DNA of 64,000 nt, from the NCBI RefSeq assembly GCF_963169125.1, contig NC_084800.1, positions 144,766,397-144,830,396 on the forward strand. The letters run 5' to 3'. The stretch comes from Humulus lupulus (lineage: Eukaryota > Streptophyta > Magnoliopsida > Rosales > Cannabaceae). Shown here in pieces: positions 36,232 through 48,502 of the stretch. The notes under the pieces are model-generated. The model saw only the letters and a program-made list of their open reading frames with translations, had not been told where the DNA came from and made no database searches. Both the position numbers and the translations under genes were made by a program. How positions within the stretch are numbered: position 1 is the first letter of the stretch; each line of letters starts with the position of its first letter.

Positions 36232-38020
36232 GCAGTAATAACTGCAGTTTGAGTATTTGGTAGTTTTAGTGAGTGAAAACGATATTTAGACTCAAGTTGG
36301 TCAATAGATTATATTAATAGCTTTATAGAGAGAATATGTAACTTAGATATCATCTTATATTCAGCATTGACAAAGGTTGTACTGGATTCTTGTATTATGT
36401 TGATGAGAATTTGAAAAATAAAAACAAAGTTCTTATTCAGATTATATAACTTTGCACTGAGCTCGATTTGTGTTTACTAAAGAGTGTTAGTCTCATCCAC
36501 TCGATTTAGGTCATACTTGTTTGAACCAAGTAAATTTATTATGTTGTTAACATGAATACCATTTATCTAATTATCATTTGGTCGAAAATGTATTACTAGT
36601 GCAATGTTGTCAACATGAGTAATGCAGCTAATAAAACTCTCTATGATGATCATGAGACAACTAAGGCTTATGCGGTGTGCTCATTGGATTCTAGTCATTG
36701 TTGGTTTTTTTTATTATTATTATAATAATAAAACTATATTTACTTCAGGCTTTTTTACTTTCAGTTATAACATTATTACTCACCACTTAATTAAATATTA
36801 CTTACTAGCATAAAAATGTTACTTATACGCAAAAAAAACAAATAAAATTACTTCAAGGATTTTTACTTTTCGATACAACGTTATTACTGACCATTTCATT
36901 AAAAATTACTTAGCCGCATCAAAAAATTACTTACCCAATATCGTAATTAAGTTCAAACACAATACATATTTTACCTTATTGCCCTCGACTCTACACTTTT
37001 TGGACAGAAAATTACTTTATTGTCCTTACTTTTCACAGCCATATCAACACAATTTCTTAGATCCGGTTTACACAACCGGTCAATCAAGCATAAAGTTTAA
37101 AAAAGAAAAACACCAAAATTGTTCAAAGCTTGACACTTGGCAAATTATTTGGGTCCCACTTGTTGGACTAAGTACCGTGAGGGACTGAAGAATTTTCCAT
37201 GTAAGAAGATAAGCTCGCACGGGAGAAGAGGGAGACCATTGTCGCTTGAATAAAAGAATAAAAAAACGAAAAAATGTTTAAAAAATTTTTGAAAATGAAA
37301 GAAATTATATTTTTAAATTTTAATGAATTTTAATTAAAATTTAAAAAAAAAATAGAAAGAGTTAATGAACATAGTTTTATATTTAATTTTCAAATTTTTA
37401 ATTAAATACAAAATATCTTTTTATATTGTTTACTGAAATTTTGTTTTGTTTTTCTATTGAAAAACCATTGATATTGGTGTTTTAAGGTGCATAAATAATT
37501 TTTTTTTTTATTATGTGACAAATATATATAAATATATATAGTTATTTTATGGATGAATATAAATATAAACATATTTAATATAAATAAACATTTTTTTGTG
37601 TTCACAATTGATGTGACATATAATAATGTTTATATAAAACAAATTACGTTTATTTTTGTGTAACATAATAAACAAAAGTGTTTACTCATTAACGTACTAC
37701 ATGAACAAAAAAATAGTGACTTAAGGAGTGAGAAAACTTTACATTGCCTGAGAAAATGGTAAAAATCATAAGCTTGTAACAATAAACCTATAAAATAATA
37801 TTGACTATTAATTAATTCATGAATATTGTCTTTCTAAATATTTTTTTAATATGATCTAATTAATGTGTTTTATTCAAATGATATCAAGTCATATATGGAA
37901 AGTTACTTTTTAAACCCGAAAAACTAAATAAAAAAGTGTTACAATTGGTGGAATTAAATACATATAATTATGTTCCATAATTAGTTATGTATTATACTTT
38001 ATAAATGGTATGATTATAGT
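36232..38020. other. AT-rich genomic segment, probably inverted in place
   Basis: Bounded on each side by oppositely oriented copies of the element A LTR. Its end pentamers, GCAGT and ATAGT, are the reverse complements of the pentamers outside the opposite LTRs (ACTGC at 38616-38620, ACTAT at 12739-12743). Contents: a two-copy tandem repeat of about 110 bp (about 36738-36935, TTACTTCA...TTATTACT...ATTACTTA), AT microsatellite patches (36715-36730, 37525-37540), and an arm shared with 41231-41385. No gene. Confidence 0.7.
37183..37343 (-). repeat. Dispersed repeat arm 1 (inverted copy of 41231-41385)
   Basis: Plus strand CTCGCACGGGAGAAGAGGG and ACCATTGTCGCTTGAATAAA here are the reverse complements of CCCTCTTCCTCCCGTGCGAG and TTTATTCAAGCGACAATGGT at about 41317-41357. 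Similarity extends through the A/T-rich tail for about 155 bases. Arm 2 lies just upstream of the gene-like fragment at 41891. Confidence 0.75.
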
Positions 38021-38615
38021 TGTTATCCAATAAATTAGCACCGGTGACGTAGCGAATAATCTCTTGACACGTGGCTGATACCTAGAAGCGTCTGCTAGAG
38101 TATCGACCAGGAGACACAATAGAAGTGAGATAAGCATGTCTTACCCGCGACCAGTCTGTTCGGTAGTTCCGCGTACAATGCAACATTTATGGGAAGATCT
38201 TTATGAATCCTGAAGTTATCTCATACAATCTTCTGGATATCCGATTATTCAGGGAAGAATATCTGTAACAATCTCTTGTGACCCTCTTTGAGCCTATAAA
38301 TAAGAGGAGATGGCTCAAGGAATGGGGACCTTTTTTTTTAGCTTTTGAATCATAGGAAACAAGAGTAATTCTCCAAGTAAATCTGTATTGTTCCTTACAG
38401 AAGAGTGAAACTCATTGAACCCTGGTTCTTTGATCACTCTTCTGATTTTATATCAATATTATCCTAAGTGGACGTAGGTCATTACCAGATCCTGGGGCCG
38501 AACCACTATAAATTACTGTGTTTCCTTTACTTTTGTCATTGCGTTCTTCTCTATACATTCGTCCATATCAATCACGTTTTGACTCCGCGTCAGTTGGCCA
38601 AATCTTGGGTCAACA
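38021..38615 (+). mobile_element. Solo LTR of the element A family, opposite orientation
   Basis: 595 bp, TGTTATCCAATAAATTAGC to CTTGGGTCAACA, the reverse complement of the element A LTR with very few differences; TATA box TATAAATAAG at about 38295 on the plus strand. The flanks ATAGT and ACTGC do not match each other. With the 36232-38020 segment turned round, both this LTR (ACTGC/ACTGC) and element A (ACTAT/ACTAT) gain perfect duplications. Confidence 0.88.
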
Positions 38616-41230
38616 ACTGCTTTCTGTTGTGACAGTTGAACTGTGATTAAGTCCAATTTTAGAAAGTTTGGGAGCAAATAGTAAGTTAAGAAATTTTAAC
38701 CTTACATGATATTATGATGAAAATTTTAGTCCAATAAATTGATGTAGAGGAATGCATACTGCATCTAATTTGCATAATTTGTACATCAAAATTGTTCATT
38801 AGTACACATTCTGGGAAGAGCCAAAAGACAATTTTACAATGTACATAATTCAAGTCATGTTAGTTAAACAATATAAAACTAGATGAGAGTAATGATAAAA
38901 ATGAAAGGAAAAAAAAGATCAATAACAAATGAAACTTAACATGACAAAGAGTATGTGAATATATATTTATGAAACTGCTAATTATTACAGGGGAAACACA
39001 TCTATACATTGTATAGACACAATAAAAAAGATGAGATTATGAGTTAGAGAAGTACAAACATCATCAACATTTGATCTCTGGGGATGCGCTCATAATCAAA
39101 TCTTAATCCTACCGTCTATATTGTTGTACACAAATAACAATATAACAAGAACTTATCATTTTTCTATTTGAAATTGATTAATCAACTAAGAAGCAAAGTT
39201 GCAGATAACCGATATGACATAAAATAAACAAATAATGCACTATAAGTTTCACTAATATACATATTTTTTTCTATTAAAGTAGCGAACCGAAATCAATATG
39301 CAAACTTTTATCATCAATCTAAGATATATGCAATCAAATCTATTGGATTTTTGTTTATTTCCTAACAACAAAATATGATTACTTGAACATGCTCTCTCGA
39401 AGTCACAACCACAAAAAGCTGGAAACATTGAAATAAATGACCTGAAATTAGTTACAGCAAAACTCCCCATGATCTATACTTACAATGCAAAATAAATAAA
39501 TAAATAAAAGAAGGCCTAAAAGAGTGATTGAAGCACCTTAAGCCTACAACATCACTTATAAAGATTACAAAACACATAAATAATAGGAATATTAAATAAA
39601 TGAATATTTCATTTAGCTAATATTTTAAAGAGAGAGGTTTAACATTTTCTGGCACCATTGCTTCATCACCTCTATTCTTAGCATTCATGTGATTCCTCTA
39701 ATGTTTCGTCTTTATTGTATCAAATCTTTAAATTGGATTAATGCCAAGAACCTGAAAAAAGAAAAAATAATAATAGAAAGAGAAACTAATTATATGTGTG
39801 TTCATACATATATATATATATATACATAAAACTATTTGTCACTCAATATAAACAATTCATATATTATCACATGAAGATGATATGCAACAAAATAATATTA
39901 GCATGAAGCAATACCCGAAACTGAAAAACCAACCTCATGAAAATAGCAACATAATAGCAGTAAGTTGGTGTTACTTTTATTAAGCTTAAATTTCCAATAG
40001 ATTTGCTTCCATAAAAATTATACATAAGTTTGGTTGAGTAAATTTAACAAATTGGTGGGGTGTTGAACCTAATAGTCTTACAACAACAAACATAGCCCAT
40101 GAAAATAATCAGATTCTTTAAACCTCTCCAAGTTCTCAGATACTTCACCAAGGCTACGAGGACCGAAACCAAAGTCATTGAATATCTATAATCAACAAAA
40201 ATTTAGTTAGAGTACCGGGGTTTATTTAAACACATATAAATCAAAATTAAAACACTAATTTTTTTTTACAAAGATTTAATAAAACTATAACTAGACAAAC
40301 GCACGTACCTCACAAATCTGGCGGAGACAACCATGGACAATAGCAACTTACAATCTGAAGAGGAACACAATGAAAAAATGGGTTGAGAACTAGAGTTCAA
40401 CAAATTTAAGCTAATTGCATAAGTTGGTTATAACTAAATGACTAAATTTGAAACGATAAATACCTTACTAAAGCCTTCACTAAAGCAAACAAAAGAAAAA
40501 AAAATCTTTATAAGCTTTCTCCATAATTCTGAATCATGTTTTTTTTTTCGTTCTAAAAACTTCACTAACAACAATCTTTTAATCCTATTACCTAAATAAA
40601 TAGTCTTCAAATTTTCTCTCGTCAATACCCAATACAAAACACAAGAGAGTGCCATCTAAAATTCAACAATGAAAATTACTTTTAGATATATTATCTTATA
40701 CATTTGTGGATTTATTACACATTCATGGTGTATATGAAAAAGAGAATCACTATTGTCTGCCAAAAACAATTTCACAACTTACTAGTATGTCAAAGAGCTC
40801 CAATCACTATCTGATTTAGAAGAAATGATTGAAAAATATACTGAGAACCAACGACAATGAGTGAAACCCACCACACTCGAACCTCCAAACTTTGCGTACC
40901 TGACCTGTATCACCAATCAGCAACGACAATCGACCTATTCTTCAAGAAATTTAACAAAAATGATCACACACTCTCACTAATCCTTTGATTATTTTTTTGA
41001 GCAAGATTTAAGGACATTGTTTTTTAGAGTTATTTTTTTTACAAAAATATAACAAAAAAAAATTATATGCAAAATGTAGCCGGTTGCTAAAAGATATGAA
41101 GGGATATATATGTATTTTAACATATTATCAACCAAACACCACAATTCCACCATCCACGACCATGAATCTAATGACTGAAAAGTTAATGAATGACTAAGGC
41201 CATCAAAATACAAATGAGGGACTCAATAAT
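38616..41230. other. AT-rich intergenic sequence
   Basis: I see no gene, LTR or clear inverted-repeat element. A TA microsatellite is at about 39811-39827. Several long A and T runs are present. Short open stretches (39252-39470, 40434-40655, 40989-41213) have AT-biased composition and no recognisable motif. Confidence 0.5.
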
Positions 41231-41385
41231 TGCCCTTAATTAAAATTCATTAAATTTTAAAAATATAATTTCTTTCATTTAAATTTTTTTTTTAAACCGT
41301 TTTCGTTTTTTTATTCTTTTATTCAAGCGACAATGGTCTCCCTCTTCCTCCCGTGCGAGCTTCTCTTCTTCCATGACCTCCTTTC
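41231..41385 (+). repeat. Dispersed repeat arm 2
   Basis: Partner of 37183-37343. Contains TTTATTCAAGCGACAATGGT and a CT-rich tract that continues to about 41470. CT-rich tracts of this type are common in plant 5' leaders, which fits its place about 500 bases before the gene-like ATG at 41891, but a promoter role is not shown. Confidence 0.65.
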
Positions 41386-41890
41386 TTCCTCAATGTAAGC
41401 CTCTCTTCGTCCTCTCCGTCCTCTCCCTTTCTATTTCTCTCACTTTAATCTCTTTCTCTATCAACTTCGATTTCAGCCTCTCTGGCATAAGGATTGGTTT
41501 AATATTTTTCTACTCCTTTGTAAAGGTTAATGAATCTGTAAAATTGGCTTCACAACCATATTAGGTTCTAGAGTTTGATTTTGCAATTATTAAGGTGTGA
41601 TTCTAGTTTTACAATATTTGGCCATGTATGGGTATTTATGATTTTGCTCTGTAGAAAATTTGAGTATTTATGATTTTACTTAGTAAGAATGTTTGGGTAT
41701 ATACGAGTTATGATTTTGTAGTATGTGCTCATGTTTTTTTGTTTTTGTGTGTTTCTGAGTGAAGCAAGAAAACTGCTAGCTCATATGGAAAAGAAATAAA
41801 TAATACAACTCAAACAACTTATTTATATATGCAAGATGTCATCTATGGAAGTAAGAGGCAAATGAACAAACCCCCAAGTTGTAGTCTAAG

Positions 41891-42183
41891 ATGAGCCATG
41901 CACATTCTAATATTAGCTCTGGTTTGTTTCTTTTCCTCCTCTTTATTTCGTTAACTAGTCCTTTTGGTTTCTTATTTATGTATGTATGTATGGATATGAT
42001 TTTATTTTCCTATGTTTCTTTAATGTCAAGTTATAAGCTGATTTGTAGTGAATGGAATCTTCCAAGTGACTTTGCTTTAGGAAATGCAGCAGAACTGATA
42101 GAAAGACATTAGAATTTGGAAGGACATCTGCGGTGGAGCCCAGAGAAAAGCACTATGCAACAATATTCTGGTTACATGGGCTC
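41891..42183 (+). pseudogene. Gene fragment resembling the N-terminus of a plant acyl-protein thioesterase/carboxylesterase
   Basis: Codons 42091-42183 read RTDRKTLEFGRTSAVEPREK and then HYATIFWLHGL. Plant acyl-protein thioesterase-like hydrolases begin with a very similar stretch (FEFGRT...KH-AT--WLHGLGDNG) that forms the start of the alpha/beta-hydrolase fold. A possible first exon, 41891-41921 (MSHAHSNISS, then a GT), and a TTTGCTTTAG acceptor precede it, but the frames do not join cleanly. After WLHGL the expected GDNG is replaced by ILIG and similarity ends. I do not find the GFSMG nucleophile motif or the later Asp/His in the next 2 kb. It is a broken or captured gene piece, not a working enzyme. 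Confidence 0.55.
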
Positions 42184-45140
42184 ATATTGATAGGTCCCAA
42201 TCAGAGTGAACATAAACAACAGAGTTAGCAATTCTCAATTCTCTTTGGGTAAGAATCAAACCACAGATTTGGAAATAACTTCCCTAGTAGTTTCTTTTCT
42301 TTCCAACGTTCTTTTATACATAATACCATAACATTAAAAGTTGCAACTTTTTTTTGCCCAAAACATTCTCAGTAAAAAGTACTAGTTTTATCAATATCTA
42401 CAACTTTTGAACGTTTTACTGGGAGTATAGGATTGCTGTTCTCTTCTCTAATATGCAGCTCCTTACTAGATTCTTAAGCAATTAATCTTTTTGAGTGTTG
42501 GTGTTAATAGTCAATGAATTAGTTAATGCACCAAAATGCTAATCTTGAAGTAGATTATTTCTTCATCAGCATGCTCACTGATGTACTAGATTAGTGGTTA
42601 AAACCAAATTAGTCTATTACTCTTGTGTTGGTCCTTTAATATTCTATATAAAGCTGTGCATTTTAGCTTTGTAACATTGCTTATAAGAGAGATTATCTAT
42701 TGTCATTAGTTATCCCAGTTTAGGTGTCTTGACTAGTTCTGCTATTTCCCAAACAAAGATAATTGCAGCAGTATATATCTACCCCACCTTTGAAACATAT
42801 TTTGCAATAATAGTAAAAAACACAGCATATGTACAATTGCAGTGAGACCTTGCTTTTTTATATGTATGATAATCAAAAGACAAGAAGTAAAGAGATTTTT
42901 CTAATATAATTTAGAGAATTAATGCCCATCTAGTTACACTTCGTGACTTGGTGCCCTGTTACATCTAATCCTCACATACTTGTAATACATACATAATGAG
43001 TTACTATTTAATGATTTATAATTGAAAGGTTTTTAAACTTCAAAACTTGATATCGTTTTACACTCTTGCTGAGAGAAATTCGTGACCAATAATGGCATTT
43101 TCAAAAAACAAAAAAATTGGTGCTTGGCAAGTATGTTATGTAAGGAAATAGTTTAGTACTAATAAATCATTTTTTTTGTCAGGTGTACTAATTAATCATT
43201 ACTTGTCTAACAATGTACAAGTAATCAGTGAACTCTATATGGGGTGTGCTTAGTTTTTGGTCTTAACCATTTTGTGAACTCTGTAAGACCAACTAGTGTA
43301 GTAATCTATGAACAAATTAAATCAGATACTTAAGTGGGGTGTTCTTATTAAGATTTCGATGAGTGAGTTTATAATTATAGATTCCTCTCACAACAAAGGA
43401 TTTGGCTGCAACAACGCCATTCATGTTGCTCAAATAAGTAATGGGCCTCAACAATGATGCTGACTTGGCTGCTCTACAAGTTGTACAAAATGGAAATCCA
43501 ATTGAGAGAAAGAACTAGTTCACTAACATTGAGCCATTGTTGGAAGTCAAAAGCTTCAAATGTATTTGAATTGTTTTTGATCTAGCGTGGTTCTTGTTCT
43601 TACTGGGTGCTCTGCGGAATGTGATAGCAACTTTTATTCATGTTTCTCTAGTTCTAAAGGATACAATTTAGAGCCCATGGCAAGACGGGTAAGTTTTTGT
43701 GTTGGTTCTGAATCCGTGTAGTTTAATGTGTACTAAATGCCTCCTTATGATCTAAGTGCACAAAAGTATTTTGTGATTGCTTGTTGTGCTATTTACAGTT
43801 TTACAAGAATTAATGCAGAAAAAGACGTGTCTTTTGATAGAGAAAAAGAAAATTTACATTGATGGAAATTTCAATGATAGTGTAGAGTTTCTAATTTCCA
43901 GAACTCAATTACATGAAGTGGCTCTTGTTCGCATATGGAGAGCAAATCGAAGATGATTTGAATATTTTTATTAAGTTTGTATAATTATTAGTTCATATGT
44001 TTTTTTTATTTTGTGTTATATAATGGTTAGATATGAAATTTGAGATTAGTTGGATATTATTAATCATTTGATATTTTTTTACTAATTTTCTTATATTTAT
44101 TTTTAAAATAATAAATAGTGGTCACAAAAAATATTTTTATTTTTTAGTTTAGAAAATAACAAATAAAAACATGTTGGTAAACATGCATGTTTTTTAATTT
44201 TTTAAACAAAAAATAAAAAGAAAAATTACCATTGTCATATTTATTTTATAAAAATAAAAAAAATATAAGACAAAAATATATTTTTATTTTTATGTTTAAA
44301 AAATTTAAAAACAAAAATTCGACCAAACCCAACCAAAATTGTTTACCGATTTTTTTGTTGACATATCGATAAATGACTGATATAATCAGATATATGGGCT
44401 TACTGCTCATTGTGCTCAGACTTTTGACCATTTTTTGTAGCAGATTTTCCTAAAAATTCTGGTCAATTTGGAAGGATGTTTTTTCTTACATAATTGTCTT
44501 TTTAATCAATGTTACGTAACATGTATATGACATGTATGAAAATTATTTGGAAAGACATCGTAAATGAGATATTCGTCGGAGAATAAATTCGAATGTTTAA
44601 ATATAAAATAAACTAAAATGTTTTATTATACCATGCCTTTATATTTAGTATTGCATACAAATAAACATAAACAATCTTGAATAATTTCTTTGAATATTTT
44701 GCTAACATTTGTGTATTTTATGTAACATTATAGCAACTAACATCGGAAATTAGGTTTACTATTTTACCATTAACATAAACATATTTGATTACATTAATAA
44801 TGTACAACGATGATAAAAATGTTTATTGACTACATAGTTAGAATGAATATCAATCCATAAACTTGTAAGTTTATTTTTTTAAATAAATTTATCTTTGATA
44901 TATATGTCAACTAGCTTAACTCATAATAATAACATTTTGTTTATTGTAGATAATAATTTATAACAAATAGTGAACAACCGAACTCATATTGTTTGTTTTA
45001 CGCCATTGAAAAACTAAATCTTGATTTTTACTTTAAAAATAAACTCTTTGGTAAAGGTTATGTGCAAAATAAACGTAATTAATAATTTTTGTATATTATT
45101 GTAAACCCAAGAATACATAGTTCATAAACATAAACATAAG
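42184..45140. other. AT-rich sequence with no supported gene
   Basis: Some stretches have a less skewed, exon-like composition (about 43390-43520 and 43660-43950), which could be further decayed exons or introns of the 41891 fragment, but I cannot align them to a family. From 44000 onward the sequence is strongly AT-rich. Confidence 0.4.
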
Positions 45141-45833
45141 GGACATTGAGCAAAATCATCCTTAATGTTGTGTGAAAGTAGGTAAATGTCCATGTTTTTA
45201 ATTTTGTAGTAAAATAGTCTAATCATCTATTTAATATCACATATTACCAAATGTACCATTTAACAAATTACTATTTTATTCTAAATATTTTAATATTATG
45301 GTATATGTATATTAGTTTTGTTTAATTAGTTTTTATTTTAAAGTTATTTTGATTTTTTTTTTTTTATGAGTTGTTGAATGATATACCATACCACAAAATA
45401 TATATACTGACCATCAAAACTTACAAAATTATTACTCAAAATTGTATATACTATGCTAACAAAATAATATATTACCATTAAAATGTATATACCATGATAC
45501 AAAATTATATACTACCACTATGTATAATAAAATAGAAATTAAATATCACAAAAAAATATATATACCATACCACAAAAAACATATACACTAATTGAAAAAT
45601 AATATACCAACACCCTATAAAAAACTTAAAAAATCAATATAACTTTAAAATAAAAACTAATTAAACAAAACTAATATACATATACCACTATATTAAAGTC
45701 ATACAGTCCTAAATAAATAAATAAATTATAAAAAAAAGTAATTTAGGTAATCAACAATGTAAAAATGTCATTTATCTACAATTTAAAAAATAAAGACATT
45801 AGCTTCTTGATAACTTTATTTTGAGCAATTTCC
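45141..45833. mobile_element. Large inverted-repeat element (MITE-like)
   Basis: The arms pair over long stretches: TGGTATATGTATATTAGTTT at about 45299 matches the reverse of AAACTAATATACATATACCA at about 45668, and the arms run out to GGACATTGAGCAAAAT on the left and ATTTTGAGCAATTTCC on the right. The core has repeated ATATACCATACCACAAAA units. No open frame, and no convincing target duplication. RNA from it would fold into a hairpin. Confidence 0.6.
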
Positions 45834-46273
45834 TATAATTTCTCTAAACGTAATAATAACATTATTGTTTTATAACTTATAATTGTTTATAAGAAAAAAT
45901 GAACAAACAATTTAAGTTTGTTTATTTTATACCATCAAAATACCTAATTATTGATTTTGCCTTTGAAAAGAAACGTATGTTTTTATATTATGTTTTGTAT
46001 AATTAATACTGTTACGACATTAAAATAAACAATAATTCATAATTATACTCTTTATTAAAAAAAAAACTCTTTGGTTTAAGGTGCATGAAAAATACAAAAA
46101 GTCATTTTTATATGATGTTATAAACCCATTATAAGAATCATAAAAAATTTCCAAGCTTTTGTGGCTAGTGATCTTTGATGACGCTGTTTTCTCTTGGGTC
46201 TCTTGTGACCCTTTAATTCTCTTTAGGTTTTTCTCGGTTTTCTTTCGTTTTTTTTCTGCTTGTTCTTGTTATT
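45834..46273. other. AT-rich sequence leading into the LINE 5' region
   Basis: From about 46150 a more pyrimidine-rich text (TTTTCTCGGTTTTCTTTCG) precedes LINE ORF1 and may be its leader. Confidence 0.4.
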
Positions 46274-46653
46274 GTGGCTAGCTTGGATTGTCTAGAGGTG
46301 AATGTAGAGGAGTTGATTGATAGAACTGAAAATGTGGTGGTGGTTGAAGAGGAAACCTAGGTGATTGAGGATGATAATGAGAAGCTGGAGGGACACTTAT
46401 CTATGATTGGAAGGGTGCTCTAAAAAAGAAAGTGCAATGTTAGGTTCATAAGAACCATCTTCGGTCGAATATGGAATGCGCAAGTAGGGTGGGATATTGG
46501 AGTTATGGAGTATGAGGATGGAAGTACCTTTGCTAGATTTACCTTTGAAGATGAAAGATTAAGAAAGAAAGTTAAAGAAAAGCAGTGGTGGAGGTCTCCT
46601 TATTATCGAGGACATGCCAACATTGAGAATATGGACTAATGCAAGGTTTGATG
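46274..46653 (+). pseudogene. LINE ORF1, first segment (DUF4283-type N-terminus)
   Basis: ORF1 proteins of plant L1-type retrotransposons bind element RNA. The frame starts within SLDCLEVNVEELIDRTE; a DUF4283-like domain follows: GHLSMIGRVL, then IRTIFGRIWNAQVGWDIGV and GSTFARFTFEDERLRKKVKE. It has stops (TAG at about 46359, TAA at about 46421) and at least one frame change near 46585, after which LLIIEDMPTLRIWTNARFD continues to 46653. There the copia element is inserted. The residues resume as GVTCWVQMVYFPPK at 56619, which confirms the join. Confidence 0.75.
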
Positions 46654-48502
46654 TGTTAGGGTATTATGCCCTAATTAAAACCCAATTTCTTTGTAATCTA
46701 ATTTTATTATCACTAAAATAATAAAAATTATTTTTTTGACTTGGTCAATCATTTTGCTCACATACTTTATTTTCATGATTATTTGTTTAATATAAACTTC
46801 TATTCAATCCCGAGCATATAGCTAATCGTATTTATAGTAACGTAATCACATTGGAATATAAATATGATTATATGTTCAAAACAAGTGAGTCTTAAGATTA
46901 GTCAGTGCACATGATTTACACTGACTTGTCAATCTACGATATGATCTACTTACACATTGTAGTGCTATGTTCTTTCCAAAATATTAACAAAGTAGATAAG
47001 ATCGGATGTATTTGTTACATCGGATAGGACCGATATTGATAGTTGATAGGATAAGTAAACATAACACTATTATCTATTATAGTCATATCATATAGTTGGC
47101 CATATGTCAATTCAATCTCAATTCTGAGTGTTTAATATTCTAACTGATTGTATTATTTGAGTTCTTTGACTTGTTCGTTGCCAGCTTACCCTACAGACTA
47201 GCCCATACTTACATCTTGGGAACTCGATAGTATAATTGAGTGGGAGTGTTAATCATAGACATGAATATCTATAGCTTCTGATGAAGAAGTGAAACGATGG
47301 TTTCCTTTTAGTTTGGTTCAATGTGTTAAATGATAGAGATCTCATTTCAGTAATTAATATTAGTTTACTGAAATATCATTTACAAGGAACTAAGTGTTTT
47401 AAGGATAAAACACAATGATGGGTAAAACAGTATTTTAGTCTCATCTTATTGTAGACCGTCTATAGAGGATTGAGTGACAATTATGGTTGTAACAATGGAT
47501 AATTAATAGTGTATCTATATTTGTTATAGAGCGTTCTATGAATTCAAGAGTGAAATTCCGAGTCTTTAGTGGAGTCACGAGGAATTAATAAATTAGTAAA
47601 TTTATTTGTTAGATTTATGATAACTTATTGGAGTTTGATTTCATAAGCCCATGGTCCCCACTGTACCTTGGATAAAATCATCTAGATAATCTCAATTAAC
47701 TGATTTAATTATCAATTAGAATTATCAAAGTTGACCAGGTCAATTTTGGATAGTTTCACAGAGTTATACAATTTAGAGAATAAATAAGAAATTATAGAAG
47801 ATTTATTAATTAAGATAAATTGGTATCTAAATTAATAAATAATTTTAAATCAAGGTTCAAATTATAAATAATTAATTTGATAAATGATTTGAATAATTAT
47901 TTAATTAATTAAATCAATAGAAAATAATACAAGCCTTGATTTTAAGTCCAACAGACTTATAATCAAATGAGAAATTTCATGGGCCTAAAACCCATGATAA
48001 TTTTGACCTAGGGATGTTAATTAGCTATTATTTTATTGATTTTTTAATTAAATAAATGACCTAAATAAGTCTATAAATGAAGTGCTAAGAGAGAGTTGAA
48101 ATCACAAGTTGAAACACAAGTTTCTGATAGGTTTTAGATTATCTCTAAACATAAGTCATTTTCTAAGCCTTATTGTTCTTTTCTCTTCTTCTCTCCGTAT
48201 CTATCTCATGTGTTGAGAATTGCCCACTCTAGTCTAGGTGATTCCAAGGATACTTCGGAAGGTTGTGAAGAAAATTGAAGATCGGTTTAGTTTCTTGGTA
48301 ATACTATGCGACATAAATGATACAAGGGTTAGAGAAACTGAAGGAAATACTTATTCATTCCGCTGCGTATAATGTAAGTATTCTTATCATTATTTCTCTT
48401 TGAATTCAATTTTAGAAACATGTTTTAGGTTGTCTCATGTTAATTTGTTTAATATTAGTTCTACATGAAAATAAATAAATGTCTTATATAAGTTTTCTAA
48501 CA
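46654..48502 (+). repeat. Copia 5' LTR
   Basis: TGTTAGGGTATTATGCCC to TTTTCTAACA. Followed by ACTGGCCTCACAGCC (48503-48517), a decayed form of the standard TTGGTATCAGAGCC primer site. Confidence 0.88.

Noticed and set aside
39252..41213. Several minus-strand open frames of 60-75 codons
   Set aside because: AT-rich sequence, no recognisable motif, no splice-consistent neighbours.
41373..41564. 63-codon open frame with a hydrophobic product that looks like a signal peptide or membrane segment
   Set aside because: It is read from a CT-rich tract next to a dispersed repeat; composition alone makes it Ser/Leu/Phe-rich. No other support.
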